Shown: positions 44,060-54,544 of the stretch, one piece after another
Layout: each line of letters begins with the position of its first letter
Numbering within the stretch: position 1 is the first letter of the stretch
DNA from: Euglena gracilis
Lineage: Eukaryota; Euglenida; Euglenophyceae; Euglenales
Direction of reading: 5' to 3'
Length of the DNA stretch: 64,000 nt
Assembly (NCBI GenBank): GCA_039621445.1
Contig: CP154956.1
Span: 40,202,553-40,266,552, forward strand
The notes under the pieces: model-generated
What the model was told of the DNA's origin: nothing
What the model saw: only the letters and a program-made list of their open reading frames with translations
Databases searched by the model: none
Made by a program: the position numbers and the translations under genes

Positions 44060-44494
44060 ATGAGCACGTGTGGAGACGAAAAAAAATAGACACTCAGAAA
44101 GCCACTCAGAACCGAACCGAGTCCACCGACCAGTGGCACAGCCTACTGGGTTTGCCAGAGTTCGAGGGAGGGGGGCTATGTACAAATGGGCGCAGCCCAT
44201 GGGCGGTATGGTTGTGTGCGGTGGCAGAGTAGGGGGCAAGGAGATTAGCAGAGGGGTCAGTGGGCTTTACGGCGGTCGTGCAAGTACCGGAGGTCGACTG
44301 CCGGTGGGGTTGGTGCCCTTCGGGCAGCCTGGTCCGTTATCGGGGAGATCACGTTCGCGGCTGTGGGGCATGGCTGTGGGCGGTTGGGCGGCCTTGTGGG
44401 CCACCATTTGGTTCCCGGGCTTCGGTTCGTTCTTCGGGCGTTGTGGCGACCGGCGGGCATGTTGACGCGTTCAGCGTGGAGTCTGTCGGAGAGG
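44060..44494 (-). other. 3' untranslated region of the 44-48.6 kb retrotransposon
   Basis: Follows the stop of the RT-endonuclease frame. The minus strand near 44100-44060 carries GGCTTTCTGAGTGTC plus a T-run, matching the 3' end of the plus-strand element at 36.15 kb. No coding signal. Confidence 0.55.
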
Positions 44495-47400
44495 TCAACG
44501 AAGGAAGTGTTTCGGGCGTAGCATCTGTGCCACTTGGCGGAAGAGGGCCAACGCGATCAGCTGATAGCCTTCGGCCTGTCGTGTGCAACGCACGTCACCC
44601 TGCTCCCACGCGGCGGTCCGTTTTACCATTCTGGCCAGTAGTTTAGCACTTTCCGGTCCCAGCCCACCCCACGTGCCCATTGCCACAGTGGCGAACGACC
44701 AACCGCCATTGCGACATGGGACATCGTACTTCGCATGTTTCGCTTGCTCCCGACGCTTAAGGAAGGTTCTCCAGCGTTCCCGGGTCCCGCTTCTCTCCGC
44801 AGCTTGCCACCCGTGCGCAACGGTCAGATCGACAGCTGTGGGTTTGCCATCTTGCCAGGTGGCGAGCAACAGATCGGCTGGCCGGAGCGAGGTGTCCGGT
44901 TGATTGGGCACCTGAACTTCGCGCTGTACACTTTGGCCGTTTGCGGACACGAGGTTAAAAAGGGCGTCCTGGACGGCATTGTGCCTGTTGGCGAAATTGT
45001 TCCGGATACAGCAAATCTCATGGTCACCATAAATATCCGTGGAACTCTGGCAGCCTGCACATGTCCCGTTGGCTTCAGCAAGGGGGAGGCCCAGCCACCA
45101 GCTCAGTCCCAGGCGGTAGTTGGCCGCGTCAATTGTGGTGTGAAGGGCCTCGTGGGGTGTGACGACCATCCACCCGTGACCGATGCCATGCGCTTGCTCC
45201 ATCAGCCGGGCTTGATCTCTTGGAGGGATCCGGCTCAGCAGACCGTCCACCGTGGTCCGGGACAGCTGGGTCTGCCACCATCGCTGCGAGGTGTCATTAC
45301 CCGAGGCTGAGGCGAAGGACGCGGTGGTGAGGAGCCGTTGGCTTTCGGGGTGCTGGGGGCCCAGTGTGGAACAGAGGTCGTTGGCGGGTTGCTGACAGAC
45401 GCGTTCGGACGGGGCAGCGACGTACGCAGGGCAGGCAACCTTCTTGTGCCTGTGGGTGTAGTAGTGGCATAAAGCCGCGGTGCGAGCCGCACCCTGACAG
45501 GCGGCGGGGATGCGAAGACCGCATCCGCCATCGGAGAGGGGGAGGGCCGCCTGCTGTCGTTGGTCCGCGTTGAGTGCTCGGCCAAGGATGTCTTCAAAGG
45601 CGCTGAAGATGGTTTCTCCGCACCGAGCAACTTCCCCTTGGGCCTCATAGGAGGCTGAAGCGCGTAGGAGGTGGTTTACTTTGCAACCATCCAAGCAGGA
45701 CCGGAGCAGGTGGTGCGCAAGCTGTGGATCGGAGACAGAGGTGATCAGGTCAGTGGCTTTCTCAATTCGGCCCGTGGCTTCCGCCCAGGCAGCCGCCGTG
45801 TGGCCCGTGGTGGTTGGGAAGTCGACTGGGCAGCCGAGGACAGTGATGCCAGAGCCCTCGGTCCAGGGTACCAACTGGAGGTGCTCTCGCCCTGGAATGC
45901 GGGCTGCGGCAGGACCCCAGGCCACGCATTTGGCCAAAGTCAGTTGCACCCCGGTGCGTTCGCCTTCCACTCGTAGAAAGTCCAGGCACTTCTGCAACAT
46001 CACAGGCTCACCGATCAGTAACCCGTCGTCGAGGTACCAGGAAGACCACAGCAGTTCCGCTTGTTGTGCAATTGTTTCAACTATAGTTTGGAGACCCACT
46101 GCGAAGCCAATCGGGCCCAAAGGGCAGCCCTGGTGCGTGCCCCTGGTGGATGGGAGAACCCGTCCGTCGCTGAACAAGTGCGCCGGTTGCCCGTACGCAA
46201 ACCGCAGGTAGTTGAACAGCGCGGGTGTGCGCGTTTGCGCTTCTTGGAGCAGCACCGTGCGGTCAAGGGTATTGAAGGCATTCTTCAAATCAACCTGTAA
46301 GACCGCCCAGTTGCCCATGGGGTCTAGCTTCCTGACCAGATTTTGGGCCGTGATGGCGACGGATTCAGCTGCGTTGGAGACTCCCACCCCAACTTGAAGG
46401 GGGCTCAGCCGGGCAACTTGGTCCTTGGCGGCTCCGGTGTGAAGGAGCACCTTTCCCACCAAGCGGCGGAGGGTTTCACCCACTGCGATCGGCCTTACCC
46501 CGTCATCCTTTTTGCGCAGGGGGGTCAGGTTGGCGGAGCACCAACTTGGGGCGTGGTCCGAAGGCAGGTTGCCCTCCACCCATGCTGCGGCCAGCAGGCC
46601 CAGTGCTGTCAGAAGGCGTGCGCCGTGACCAGGGCGGCGGACAGCGTCTTGTAAGGGGCGCAGACCGGAGGGGCCGGGGGATGATGTGCGTGGGAAGCGC
46701 AGGATAGCCTCGCGCAGGAGCTCCTCCCACCGAATGCGTTGACCGTCCGGGAACGGCGGTAGCTTCCCCGGCAGGTTATTGGGGTTGACTGGCCGACCCG
46801 TTGGGTGCAGGTCCTGCAGCTTGGCCCACACTGCGGGGTCACTGGAGCGGTGCGTTCCCTCGGACAGAAGGACCTGCAGGGCTTTGGCTGGAGCACCTTC
46901 TCCCACCAGTGTGCGGGCGCGCCGGAGGACGGCGTCGGGCACCGACGAGGGTTCGACCCGCGCTTTTTTGGCAGTGCGTGTCTCCACCGACGAGGCCGGC
47001 AGATTCGTGGCCGACCGGAGCTCTGTCATTAACGCCGGGTACTGGCCCTGCCTGAAGAGCTGGGTGCGCCTGGAGATGGCTGTGGAAACATCCTCCGCTG
47101 CTTCCCGGCCACTGGTCGGGACAGTGCGCAGGACCAGCTTGGGAAAGCCATGACGGCAAAGAGAGTGTCACGATTTGGTTTGGTGACATACTCGATGATA
47201 GCGTCGGCCATGGTCTCCGTCACATCACGCTGGTTTGCAGCTGGGACGTGGAGGACAGTGTTGGCGCGGCAGAGGAGGATATCCTGCAGATTGGCCGGCT
47301 GCGGTGGAATAATGAGGCGCGGGGCGTTGATCTGTCGGAGGTCCGAGCCATTGCCGTTGCGGTCGATGACCATGGTCGCTGGCACGCCGTCGCCGGGGTG

Positions 47401-47499
47401 AGCTAGGTCCGGGATAGACTCGGCCGGTGGTGCGTTCCTGGGACTAGCCGGTGCTGCGCTGCGTTTCTTGCCGACGGTGGGAGCCTGCCGGTCACCTGA

Positions 47500-47550
47500 G
47501 GGTCCAGGGTTGCTCTCGATGTCGCCGTAGGTCAGAAGACTCCCACGACC
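47500..47550 (-). other. Consensus 2A-like ribosome-skipping sequence
   Basis: GRGSLLTYGDIESNPGP, ending in the D-x-E-x-N-P-G-P signature. It separates the N-terminal modules from the RT region. The preceding linker is rich in P, H and R. Confidence 0.9.
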
Positions 47551-47649
47551 TGTCCGGAAGGACCCTTGCCGGTTGTGCGGTGGGCGCGGCTGTGTGGGGT
47601 AGGTGTGTGGGGGCGAGGTGCGGGCGCTGCGTGTCACCGAAGAGGCCGA

Positions 47650-47700
47650 AGGTCCCGGGTGGAGGTGGATGTCGCCGCATGTTAGCAGGGATCCCCTGCC
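47650..47700 (-). other. Degenerate 2A-like sequence
   Basis: GRGSLLTCGDIHLHPGP, 33 residues before the consensus site. The upstream part GRGSLLTCGDI is conserved, but the E-x-N positions are changed to H-L-H. Activity is doubtful, since N before PGP is normally required. Confidence 0.75.
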
Positions 47701-48528
47701 TGCAAGGGCTTTGCAGACGTTGCAGCGTCGGAACGGCAGCAGGGAGCTGCGACAGCGGGACGTCTCGCGGGTCACGCGTATTGTCGGTTGACGTGTGAGC
47801 AGTGAGACGGCGTCAGCGTCGTGCAGGAGACTGCATCGCACCCACGGCCAATGGGAGCCCTTGCAGAAAGGGCAGGAGTCCTCGGGCTGGAAGCGAGAAT
47901 CCCAGAGACCATCGCCCCATAGGACGAATTCCCGGCCGCCCAAGTTGAGTTCATACGGACGTTCAGGGTCATAGGCATCGCGGACCCATTCGTTCATGGG
48001 GGGCAAATCGTAGGAGGAGAGGTACGGGACGTGACGGTGACGAAGTGGCTGGGCAGGAGGAGGCAGGTGCTTCAACCCTTCGGATGTCCGCGGGGGGTCG
48101 TGTGGTGGTGGCTCGATGTGGAGGTAGAGACACCAAGTGCGCCAGCGGGGGTGGGGAAGGAGCGCAGTGCCGCGGACGCGGAAGAGGGGGGCCTGCGGCA
48201 GCAGCGCGGACCGCAAGGCCGCCGCCTGCAGGTGCGGCATGGCAGGGGACCATTCTGGAGCCAGGACCACAGCGTGTATACCATGTCGCAGGCCGTGTTG
48301 GAGCAGTTGCGGCAGCACGCAAAATGGTGGGTTCATCCACAGAGCCTCGGGCCGACACCATGGCTGGCGAAAGGCATTCGTGGCCTCATCCCAGAAGGAG
48401 GCGAACTGGCTGTTGTGCCTGTCCGCAAAGGCGTCCACCAACGGCCATCTGTCCGGGATGATACCGAGTTCGTGAAGGCACCATGGCACCCACATGGGGT
48501 CCAGCATGTAGTCTGAAAGCGAGGAGGA

Positions 48529-48582
48529 AGGTCCTGGCAGGGGGTTGACGTCGCCGTCTGTCAGGATCGCCTCTCCTCTTCC
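48529..48582 (-). other. Degenerate 2A-like sequence at the polyprotein start
   Basis: GRGEAILTDGDVNPLPGP. It keeps GRG, L-T, GD and PGP but has an altered end. Its place before the methyltransferase-like domain suggests the intact element once had yet another module upstream. Confidence 0.6.
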
Positions 48583-48653
48583 GGTAGCTGGGTGATCCCC
48601 GTAGATTTCGGCCTCTGCTTCGGACAGCACTGGGCAGCTGGGCAATTAAGCTT

Positions 48654-49007
48654 ATGCTTCTTTCGCGATTATATCGCCACTCTCTGAGGGCTGATTTTCA
48701 CACATTTTATGACCAAATGCTCGCGAAAAATCAGGAAAACTTACAAGATTTTTGTGAAACATTGATGAGGACCGAAAATGCGGTCACCCAGCAAGTTCTC
48801 ACACTAAAACAACGAATTTCGGTGTTGGAGAACCGATTTTCTACAATGATGGACGACAAAACCGCTCTCCTCCTCGGAATTCACCAGGCACCTGTGGCTG
48901 GCCAATACTCCTCCCCTTTTTCTAAAGTAACCAGCCAGACGAACTGCGGCGGATTGACACCACAACATTCCAAACCCTGCCCAACCTGGCCTCTGACCCA
49001 CTTGTGA
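48654..49007 (+). CDS. Hypothetical protein fragment with coiled-coil segment
   Basis: ATG at 48654, divergent from the 5' end of the retrotransposon nine bases away. Contains FCETLMRTENAVTQQVLTLK and ISVLENRF with hydrophobic residues at heptad spacing. The C-terminal part is proline-rich and without pattern. Not recognised. The retrotransposon may have inserted at its 5' side, so this could be the remainder of a disrupted gene, or chance. Confidence 0.3.
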   Translation: MLLSRLYRHSLRADFHTFYDQMLAKNQENLQDFCETLMRTENAVTQQVLTLKQRISVLENRFSTMMDDKTALLLGIHQAPVAGQYSSPFSKVTSQTNCGGLTPQHSKPCPTWPLTHL

Positions 49008-49154
49008 CCTTACAAAACCCTGACCTGGTAAGCATTACACTGCCTGTGGTGCCCCTCCTTCCAGGAACAGATCCAACCTGGAGTTGGGAAGAGCTACACA
49101 CAGTCCATTGTATTTCTGATCTAACATTACCCCAACCCAAGACCATGCCCGGTA

Positions 49155-49596
49155 CTTGTCTGTTATCGCACGACATACCCCCCCCCTTTTGGTTATCGCA
49201 CGACGCCTTCCTTTCCTCTTCCGGTGACTATATTGGGTTATGGGGAGGAATGGGGTTGGGGTTAGGACCTGTCGTTGTGAACTTTTCGCCCCATTTCGAG
49301 TTCGGCCAAATTTTAGGCAAATGTCCCTGTTTTTCCATGTTTTTTTTTTTTTCAGGGGGGATGGCAAAATATCCCCCTTCCAGGCCAAACGGTCGGCGGC
49401 CTTTATCTTTCTTTCTCCCTGCCTGTCTGCCTCCTTTGGAAGGGGTACGGCAGGGGCCTCGTCTCCCTTCACAAAATAACCACAAAAACCACCCAAAACG
49501 GTCGAAAGAGACCCCAAGGGAAAGCATTCTGGCCGTTCCAAGGGCGTCGTGCGATAACCAAAAGGGGGGGGGGTGCGTCGTGCGATAACAGACAAG
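49155..49596. mobile_element. TA-flanked MITE, CTTGTCTGTTATCGCACGAC ends
   Basis: Long inverted ends of about 58 bp: CTTGTCTGTTATCGCACGAC, a C-run, GGTTATCGCACGACGCC, and the complement at the right. TA at 49153-49154 and 49597-49598. The short interior (49220-49530) holds no gene. Confidence 0.85.
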
Positions 49597-49629
49597 TACC
49601 CCATGCCCAACACTAAACGGTGCTCATCT

Positions 49630-49965
49630 GTGGTAACCCCCCCCCCAAATAATACTCTCCCCCCGGGGTATTATTTATCCAAAATTTTCGAAATTTTTCG
49701 AAGTCCCGTAAAACCCAAAATAGCACCCAAAACCCCCTTTGGGGTCATTTTGCACTTTCTTGTGAAATTTACCATTTTTTAGAGGTCAGATGAACCAGAA
49801 AATTTGATTTTTTTTCGTAATTTGTTGTCAGAGATTGTGATTTTTACCGACATTTTCAGGTCAAAAATCCGGGCCTTCGGCCCGAAACAGGGGGGGGGGG
49901 GTATTTCTGCGGCAAAGTCGGACCCCAAGGGGGGGGGGGGATTATTTGGGGGGGGGGGTTTACCA
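49630..49965. mobile_element. MITE with CCCCCCCCCAAATAAT ends
   Basis: GGTAACCCCCCCCCAAATAA at the left and ATTATTTGGGGGGGGGGTTT at the right are inverted. The interior includes the hairpin GGGCC-TTC-GGCCC (loop 49876-49878). The target duplication is unclear. Confidence 0.65.
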
Positions 49966-50097
49966 AAGATCCCCCCCTTTCGCTTCTGGAACAACGCCCT
50001 TCAAAACGGCCAGAGCCCTTTCTGTTGGGTTCCGGGTGTCTGAGCCAGATGGGAAACACGGATAGCCCCAACAACCCAAATGGGTCATTTTTTGGTA

Positions 50098-50340
50098 CTT
50101 GTACGCTAAGGGACCTCCACCCAAAAATTTTCCAAGTCGGTTATTTTGGGGTTATTCAAAGGAGTAGGGTTAGGTGCTCTATGGCCATGTTGTGCTGGAT
50201 GGCCATGTAGCGCAACATGGCCGTGTTGCGCAACGGCCATGTAGCGCAACATGGCCACAGCGCACCTAACCCTACTCCTTCAACAACCACAAAAATTCCG
50301 GCTTGGAAAAATTTCGGGTGGAGGTCCCTTTGCGAACAAG
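50098..50340. mobile_element. TA-flanked full-length foldback MITE
   Basis: Left CTTGTACGCTAAGGGACCTC and right GAGGTCCCTTTGCGAACAAG are inverted, and the pairing continues inward (AGTAGGGTTAGGTGC with GCACCTAACCCTACT) to a GGCCATGTAGCGCAAC-based centre. TA at 50096-50097 and 50341-50342. Confidence 0.85.
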
Positions 50341-50954
50341 TACCCATTTGTTTACATTATGGAAAAATATGATGCAAAAATATCGGAAATGTTTCCAATT
50401 TTTCCGCAATTTTTTTCGCAATACTTCCGCCAAATAATTCCGCCAGAAAAATGGAGTTTTTATACTTAGTAAAATTAGCAACCCCACAAAATGGTCGGTT
50501 TCTTTCCCCCCTCCCGGTCTGCCATTCTGACCCCTCTAATTTTGAGTTGCAATTGCCTAATTTGGTGTGCCTATAATTTTGAGGACCACACGCCTGATGT
50601 CATGTGTAAATTCCTGACATTGAGTGGCAAATGCCTAATTTTGGGCGTAAAATATTAAAACCGTGTTCAGCCCGCCAAATGCCTGCCCTGAAATTCGTGG
50701 TCATGAACACGTTTTCTATACACAAATTGTGGCTGAGCCCAGATTTCAGCCTGAAAACGTGTTCAGCCAGGGGCCCCCGAAGGGGGCCCCTGAACACGTT
50801 TTCAGGCTGAAATCTGGGCTCAGCCACAATTTGTTTAAAAACGTTTTCAGAGCCCGCCAAATGCCTGCCCTGAAATTCGTGGTCATGATTCACGCAAGGG
50901 GTCAAAAACGGCAATTTGTGAAATTTGGACCCAAAAAACGGCGCCCTCACTGAA

Positions 50955-51090
50955 AACGTGCCTGAACCCGGATGCCCTCACTGAAAACGTGTCATTGACC
51001 CGAATGCCCTCACTGAAAACGTGCCTGAACCCGGATGCCTTCACTGAAAACGTGTCATTGACCCGAATGCCCTCACTGAAAACGTGTCAC
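50955..51090. repeat. Subterminal tandem repeat GCCCTCACTGAAAACGTG (also 52070-52215, 58388-58540, 60690-60842)
   Basis: Alternating units AATGCCCTCACTGAAAACGT-GTCATTGACCCG and GGATGCCTTCACTGAAAACG-TGCCTGAACCC. The array occurs at both ends of the 50715-52390 element and in every related copy. It may be the recombinase-binding region, but that is inference. Confidence 0.85.
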
Positions 51091-51137
51091 CCCCCCCCTT
51101 TTTTTCTTTTTTTCTTTTTTTCCGCAGCCCTGCCAAT

Positions 51138-51835
51138 ATGGCCAAACGCACGGCAAACTTTGTGAATGGTCTTTTGCCACCTCCCCCTAGGACGGAACTG
51201 TTCCTGGCTGCTCTCGCGGTATACCAGCAAGATGCCAAGAAGCCGAAGGTTGACCCCCTTCATGGCACCTTGCTGGCACAGGGCAACACAAAGAAAAAGT
51301 CCGGCTCCGTGGGTGCAGAGCTTGCTGCTGTTGCCAACTGTTTGGAGTTCGCCAAACTGTGTCAACATCGGCAAGCCTCTTATCCTGAGCTGGATGATTT
51401 CTTTGTTGCCTGGACGGGATGGGAGCTGGAACCCAGCCTGTTGTTCGATGAGGCGAGCGTCATCCAACAATGTGTGGCTCAACGTGAGCAGCAGTCGGGA
51501 ACTTTGTTCGTTTCAGGGAATCGTTCGGCAACCTCTTTTCAGACATACGTGAATGCCGTCGCTCGGGCATTCCGCAAAACAACGACCGAGGGAGTAGTGC
51601 TGCCTTCCTCAGAGCGCCAATTCCCCCAGTTCAACCAGATGTTTTCGCGTTCCCTGGAGCGCGAACGCGCGCGGAAGGCAGTGTCAACGGCGGTTCGGCC
51701 TCCAGCTGACGTGTTGCAGCCTGAAGAGTTGGACCAGTTGCTGAAGGGGGTGAACTGGTCCAACGCTTATGAGGCGCAACGAGGCCTGCGGTTTGGCATA
51801 TCATTTTCATTGCCAAGATTTGCGGCGGCCACCAA
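51138..51835 (+). pseudogene. YR N-terminal half fused by deletion to the end of a PHD finger
   Basis: ATG at 51138 begins AKRTANFVNGLLPPPPRTEL. SATSFQTYVNAVARAF and SERQFPQFNQMF match the copy at 28382 (SSFRTYVNAVSNIYKA, SQFPQFNALM), so this is the core-binding domain. After NWSNAYEAQR (about 51783) the sequence jumps to the second half of the PHD finger, read in the wrong frame; the same DNA at 63747-63834 encodes AYHFHCQDLRRPPKYGSF. The junction lies in GCCTGCGG, present on both parental sides, which points to deletion between short identities. Not functional as a recombinase. Confidence 0.75.
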
Positions 51836-52598
51836 AGTATGGCTCTTTTCTGTGCAAAGCCTGTCGTGTGCCGTGAGTTTCGCCCCTTCCCTGCCGTCCG
51901 TTCTGCCGTCGTCTGTTCTGCCAAGGCAAACTAGCCTTCTCGTTGTCATCCTTCGTGTTGTAGAGTGCCACCCGAACCGCCTCACCTGTTGAGGACCACA
52001 CGGCCTCTCAACCGCACACCGATTTTTCATGATTGCGATTTTCGTTTTTTGCGGGGGGTTGACACAGATGCCCTCACTGAAAACGTGCCTGAACCCGGAT
52101 GCCTTCACTGAAAACGTGTCATTGACCCGAATGCCCTCACTGAAAACGTGCCTGAACCCGGATGCCTTCACTGAAAACGTGTCATTGACACAAATGCCCT
52201 CATTGAAAACGTGTTCATGACCACGAATTTCAGGGCAGGCATTTGGCGGGCTCTGAACACGTTTTTAAACAAATTGTGGCTGAGCCCAGATTTCAGCCTG
52301 AAAACGTGTTCAGGGGGCCCCCTTCGGGGGCCCCCTGGCTGAACACGTTTTCAGGCTGAAATCTGGGCTCAGCCACAATTTGTGTATAGAAATTTGAGAG
52401 GTAATGCCTAATTTGGTGTGCCAATGCCAGCTTTAGGTGGCAAATTCCTGATTAACGTTCCTGATTTTGAGGGGCAAATGCCTACCCCCCCCCCCCCCGA
52501 ATAGAAGCCCCCCGGGGGCTTTTTTTCGGAATGTTGGTCGAAAACCGAGGGGGGGGGCTTCCATTCGGGGGGGGGGGGGGCACTATTCGGAAAAGTGG

Positions 52599-53429
52599 TT
52601 AAGCCGGCGTTTGAGACGCCGGGCTCAGGACAGAACCGGCGTCCCCCCCCACGGGCTTCCGGACGCCGGTTCTGTCCTAAAGCCCGGGGTTAGGAACGCC
52701 GGCTTTGTCCAAAGCCCGGCGTCCGGTTTTCATTCCTAAAAATGTCACCAAAAGTGCCCAAAAGTGGCCCTAAGGTGCTGGTATGAGTGTTTCAACCATC
52801 AAGGACAATGAATTTTGCCATCTGGGGACCAGTGGGGTGGATATCCAAATTTGGTGAAAATTGGCCCAGATTTGGAAATAGAGTACCGTGCAGCGTGGAA
52901 AGATCTGATGAGCACCGCTGGTCGTCTGTTGAAAAGAGCTTTCGATCGAGGGGTAACTTGGTACCCTAACGTTGCACGCAGCCCGAGATACGCTCGCGAT
53001 CGTCGGATCGGCCAGAATCTGAGTCGAAATTTGTCGCAATTTTCAGTGATTTTTGGTTTAAGATGCTTAATAAACCTTAGAGAAACGTTTTTCCTCTTCG
53101 AATCAACGACCTGAGGGCCTTGGAGGGGCACCAGAGTTGTGAAATTAGGATTCCCCACTGACAGAAAATAAGAGCTCCAGGCGACGTGGCTGAATTTGGT
53201 GGTGATCGCCAGTCGTCTGATGAAAAGAGCTTTCGATTGAGGGGTGAGTTTGTACTTGGACGATTGACACAGCCAGAAATACCCTCGCGATCGCCGGAAT
53301 TTGGTGAAGTGCAAAGTGGTGTGACATTGCAGATCAGTGGTCGGAGATTGGTCCTGGGAGTGTCCTTTGGCCGAAGGGTGGGGACGCCGGTTCTGTCCTG
53401 AGCCCGGCGTCTCTAAAACGCCGGCTTAA
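52599..53429. mobile_element. Foldback element, TTAAGCCGGCGTTT ends, with ~145-bp core repeats
   Basis: TTAAGCCGGCGTTTGAGACG onward (52599-52643) and its complement (53382-53429) match at almost all positions. Two core boxes (AGCTTTCGATCG, 52937 and 53228) lie 291 bp apart. No protein is encoded. Confidence 0.85.
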
Positions 53430-53431
53430 AC

Positions 53432-53552
53432 AAGAGGTGTCGGACGCCGGTTCTGTCCAAAGCCCGGCGTTCCAAACGCCGGTTCCGTCCTTCGGACGGA
53501 ACCGGCGTTTGGAACGCCGGGCTTTGGACAGAACCGGCGTCCGACACCTCTT
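53432..53552. repeat. Perfect 59-nt-arm palindrome with TTC loop
   Basis: AAGAGGTGTCGGACGCCGGT onward pairs without mismatch; centre GGTTCCGTCC-TTC-GGACGGAACC (loop 53491-53493). It starts within three bases of the element ending at 53429. Confidence 0.95.
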
Positions 53553-53639
53553 TTTTGTAGTAGAAACCAGGGGGTCCGAGAATTATCGATGAAAATTCTT
53601 TGTGGGTCCACATGTCCTACCCAGGGATTTTTTTAAGTT

Positions 53640-54430
53640 TGGACCCCCGGGGGGGGGGGAGGGGGAGGGGAAGGGTGGGTGGGTCCCCCGGACCCCCTCC
53701 CCCCCCCCGGGGGGGGGGGGGTCCCCCCGGAGGGGGGTGGGATATACTTTTCGGCGCCGCAGGCGCCGAAAAAGTTCTATTTTTAGCACTTTTCGCGATT
53801 TTTCGGCCATTTTTTGTGGGTCCCCCGGACACCCCTCCCCCCCCCGGGGGGGGGCCTCTAGGGGGTGGGTGGGTGGGGGGGGGGGACCGCCCCCCCCCCC
53901 CCCCCCCCGGTCTTAAAAAAACCCCTGGTCCTACCTTTCCAAACCATGTCAAATTTGCTACAAATGTTACTCTTGTGGATGCATTGGATCATGAAACATA
54001 AAACCACACAACCCTCAACCAATGCCTGAAGAAACCAAAGTGCCATCCGTCCCAATTGACAGATCCACGGGCAGGGGCCTACCAAGGGGGGGGCACTATT
54101 CGGAATTTTGGGGGGTTGGTACACCCCTCCCCCCCCCCTCTCCGAGGGGCTCGCCACGCCATTTACCCCCCCTCCCCGCCCCCCCCTATCCGGCCCCCCT
54201 CGCCACCCCACCCAACACATTTTTCATTGTGCAACCATGGTACACCCCTCCCCCCCCCCCCCATCCGAGACCCCCTCGCCACGCCATTTTCCGGCCATTC
54301 CCCCCCCCCCCCCCCCCTATTCGCCCCCCCTCGCCACGGCGTACCACCCCCCCTTTGGTCGAAAACTGAGGGGGGGGGGCTTCTTTTCGGGGGGGGGGGA
54401 ATTTTGGGTGGAAAATGCCCAAATTTGGGT
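53640..54430. repeat. C/G homopolymer-rich region with MITE ends, no gene
   Basis: Long alternating C and G runs (53640-53910) with the hairpin TTCGGCGCC-GCA-GGCGCCGAA (loop 53759-53761). 54086-54400 has CACTATTCGG/CCATTCGGGG-type ends also seen at 52485-52590. Proline/glycine frames are by-products. Confidence 0.6.
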
Positions 54431-54544
54431 GGCATGAGTGGCAAATGCATATTTCGGGGTGAAAATTGCTCAATTTCAGCAGCTGATGCCTAATTTGGTG
54501 TGCAAATGCTTTTATGTTGGGTTCCAAACCTTAATCTCGGACGT

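Larger units (their letters stand above)
44495..48645 (-). pseudogene. Non-LTR retrotransposon polyprotein: methyltransferase-like domain, 2A-like peptides, RT, restriction-like endonuclease
   Basis: Best-preserved of the three. N-part (48645-47147): 2A-like site 1 at residues 22-39, a Dam-type N6-adenine-methyltransferase-like stretch at 70-132 (VDAFADRHN, WMNPPF at 103-108, AVVLAPEW), a CCHC-like knuckle at 258-271, 2A-like site 2 at 316-332 and a consensus 2A at 366-382. C-part (844 codons from 47029): block 0 SPGPSGLRP at 117-125, motif A VDLKNAF with Asp 247, motif B GTHQGCPLGP at 297-306, motif C YLDD at 332-335, zinc knuckle C657-C660-H670-C673, endonuclease RPAD 716-719 and VD 734. 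One base is missing near 47148 (in AFP/KLVL of the sister copy); otherwise the two parts form one frame. A TAA lies directly before the frame at 48648, so the element seems 5'-truncated. Confidence 0.9.
50715..52390 (+). mobile_element. YR/PHD element with long palindrome-bearing inverted ends, 1.68 kb
   Basis: The left end starts CTATACACAAATTGTGGCTG and the right end is its complement ending TTTGTGTATAG. Each end, about 200 bp, contains a complete palindrome (left loop GAA at 50779-50781, right loop TTC at 52323-52325, stem GGGGCCCCC). Then on both sides comes a subterminal array of GCCCTCACTGAAAACGTG units (50955-51090; 52070-52215). Inside is a leader intron acceptor (T-rich, CCGCAG at 51126), a YR N-half gene and a PHD fragment. 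The catalytic half was deleted. Partial copies: 58190-58770 (reversed) and 59766-60845. Confidence 0.85.
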
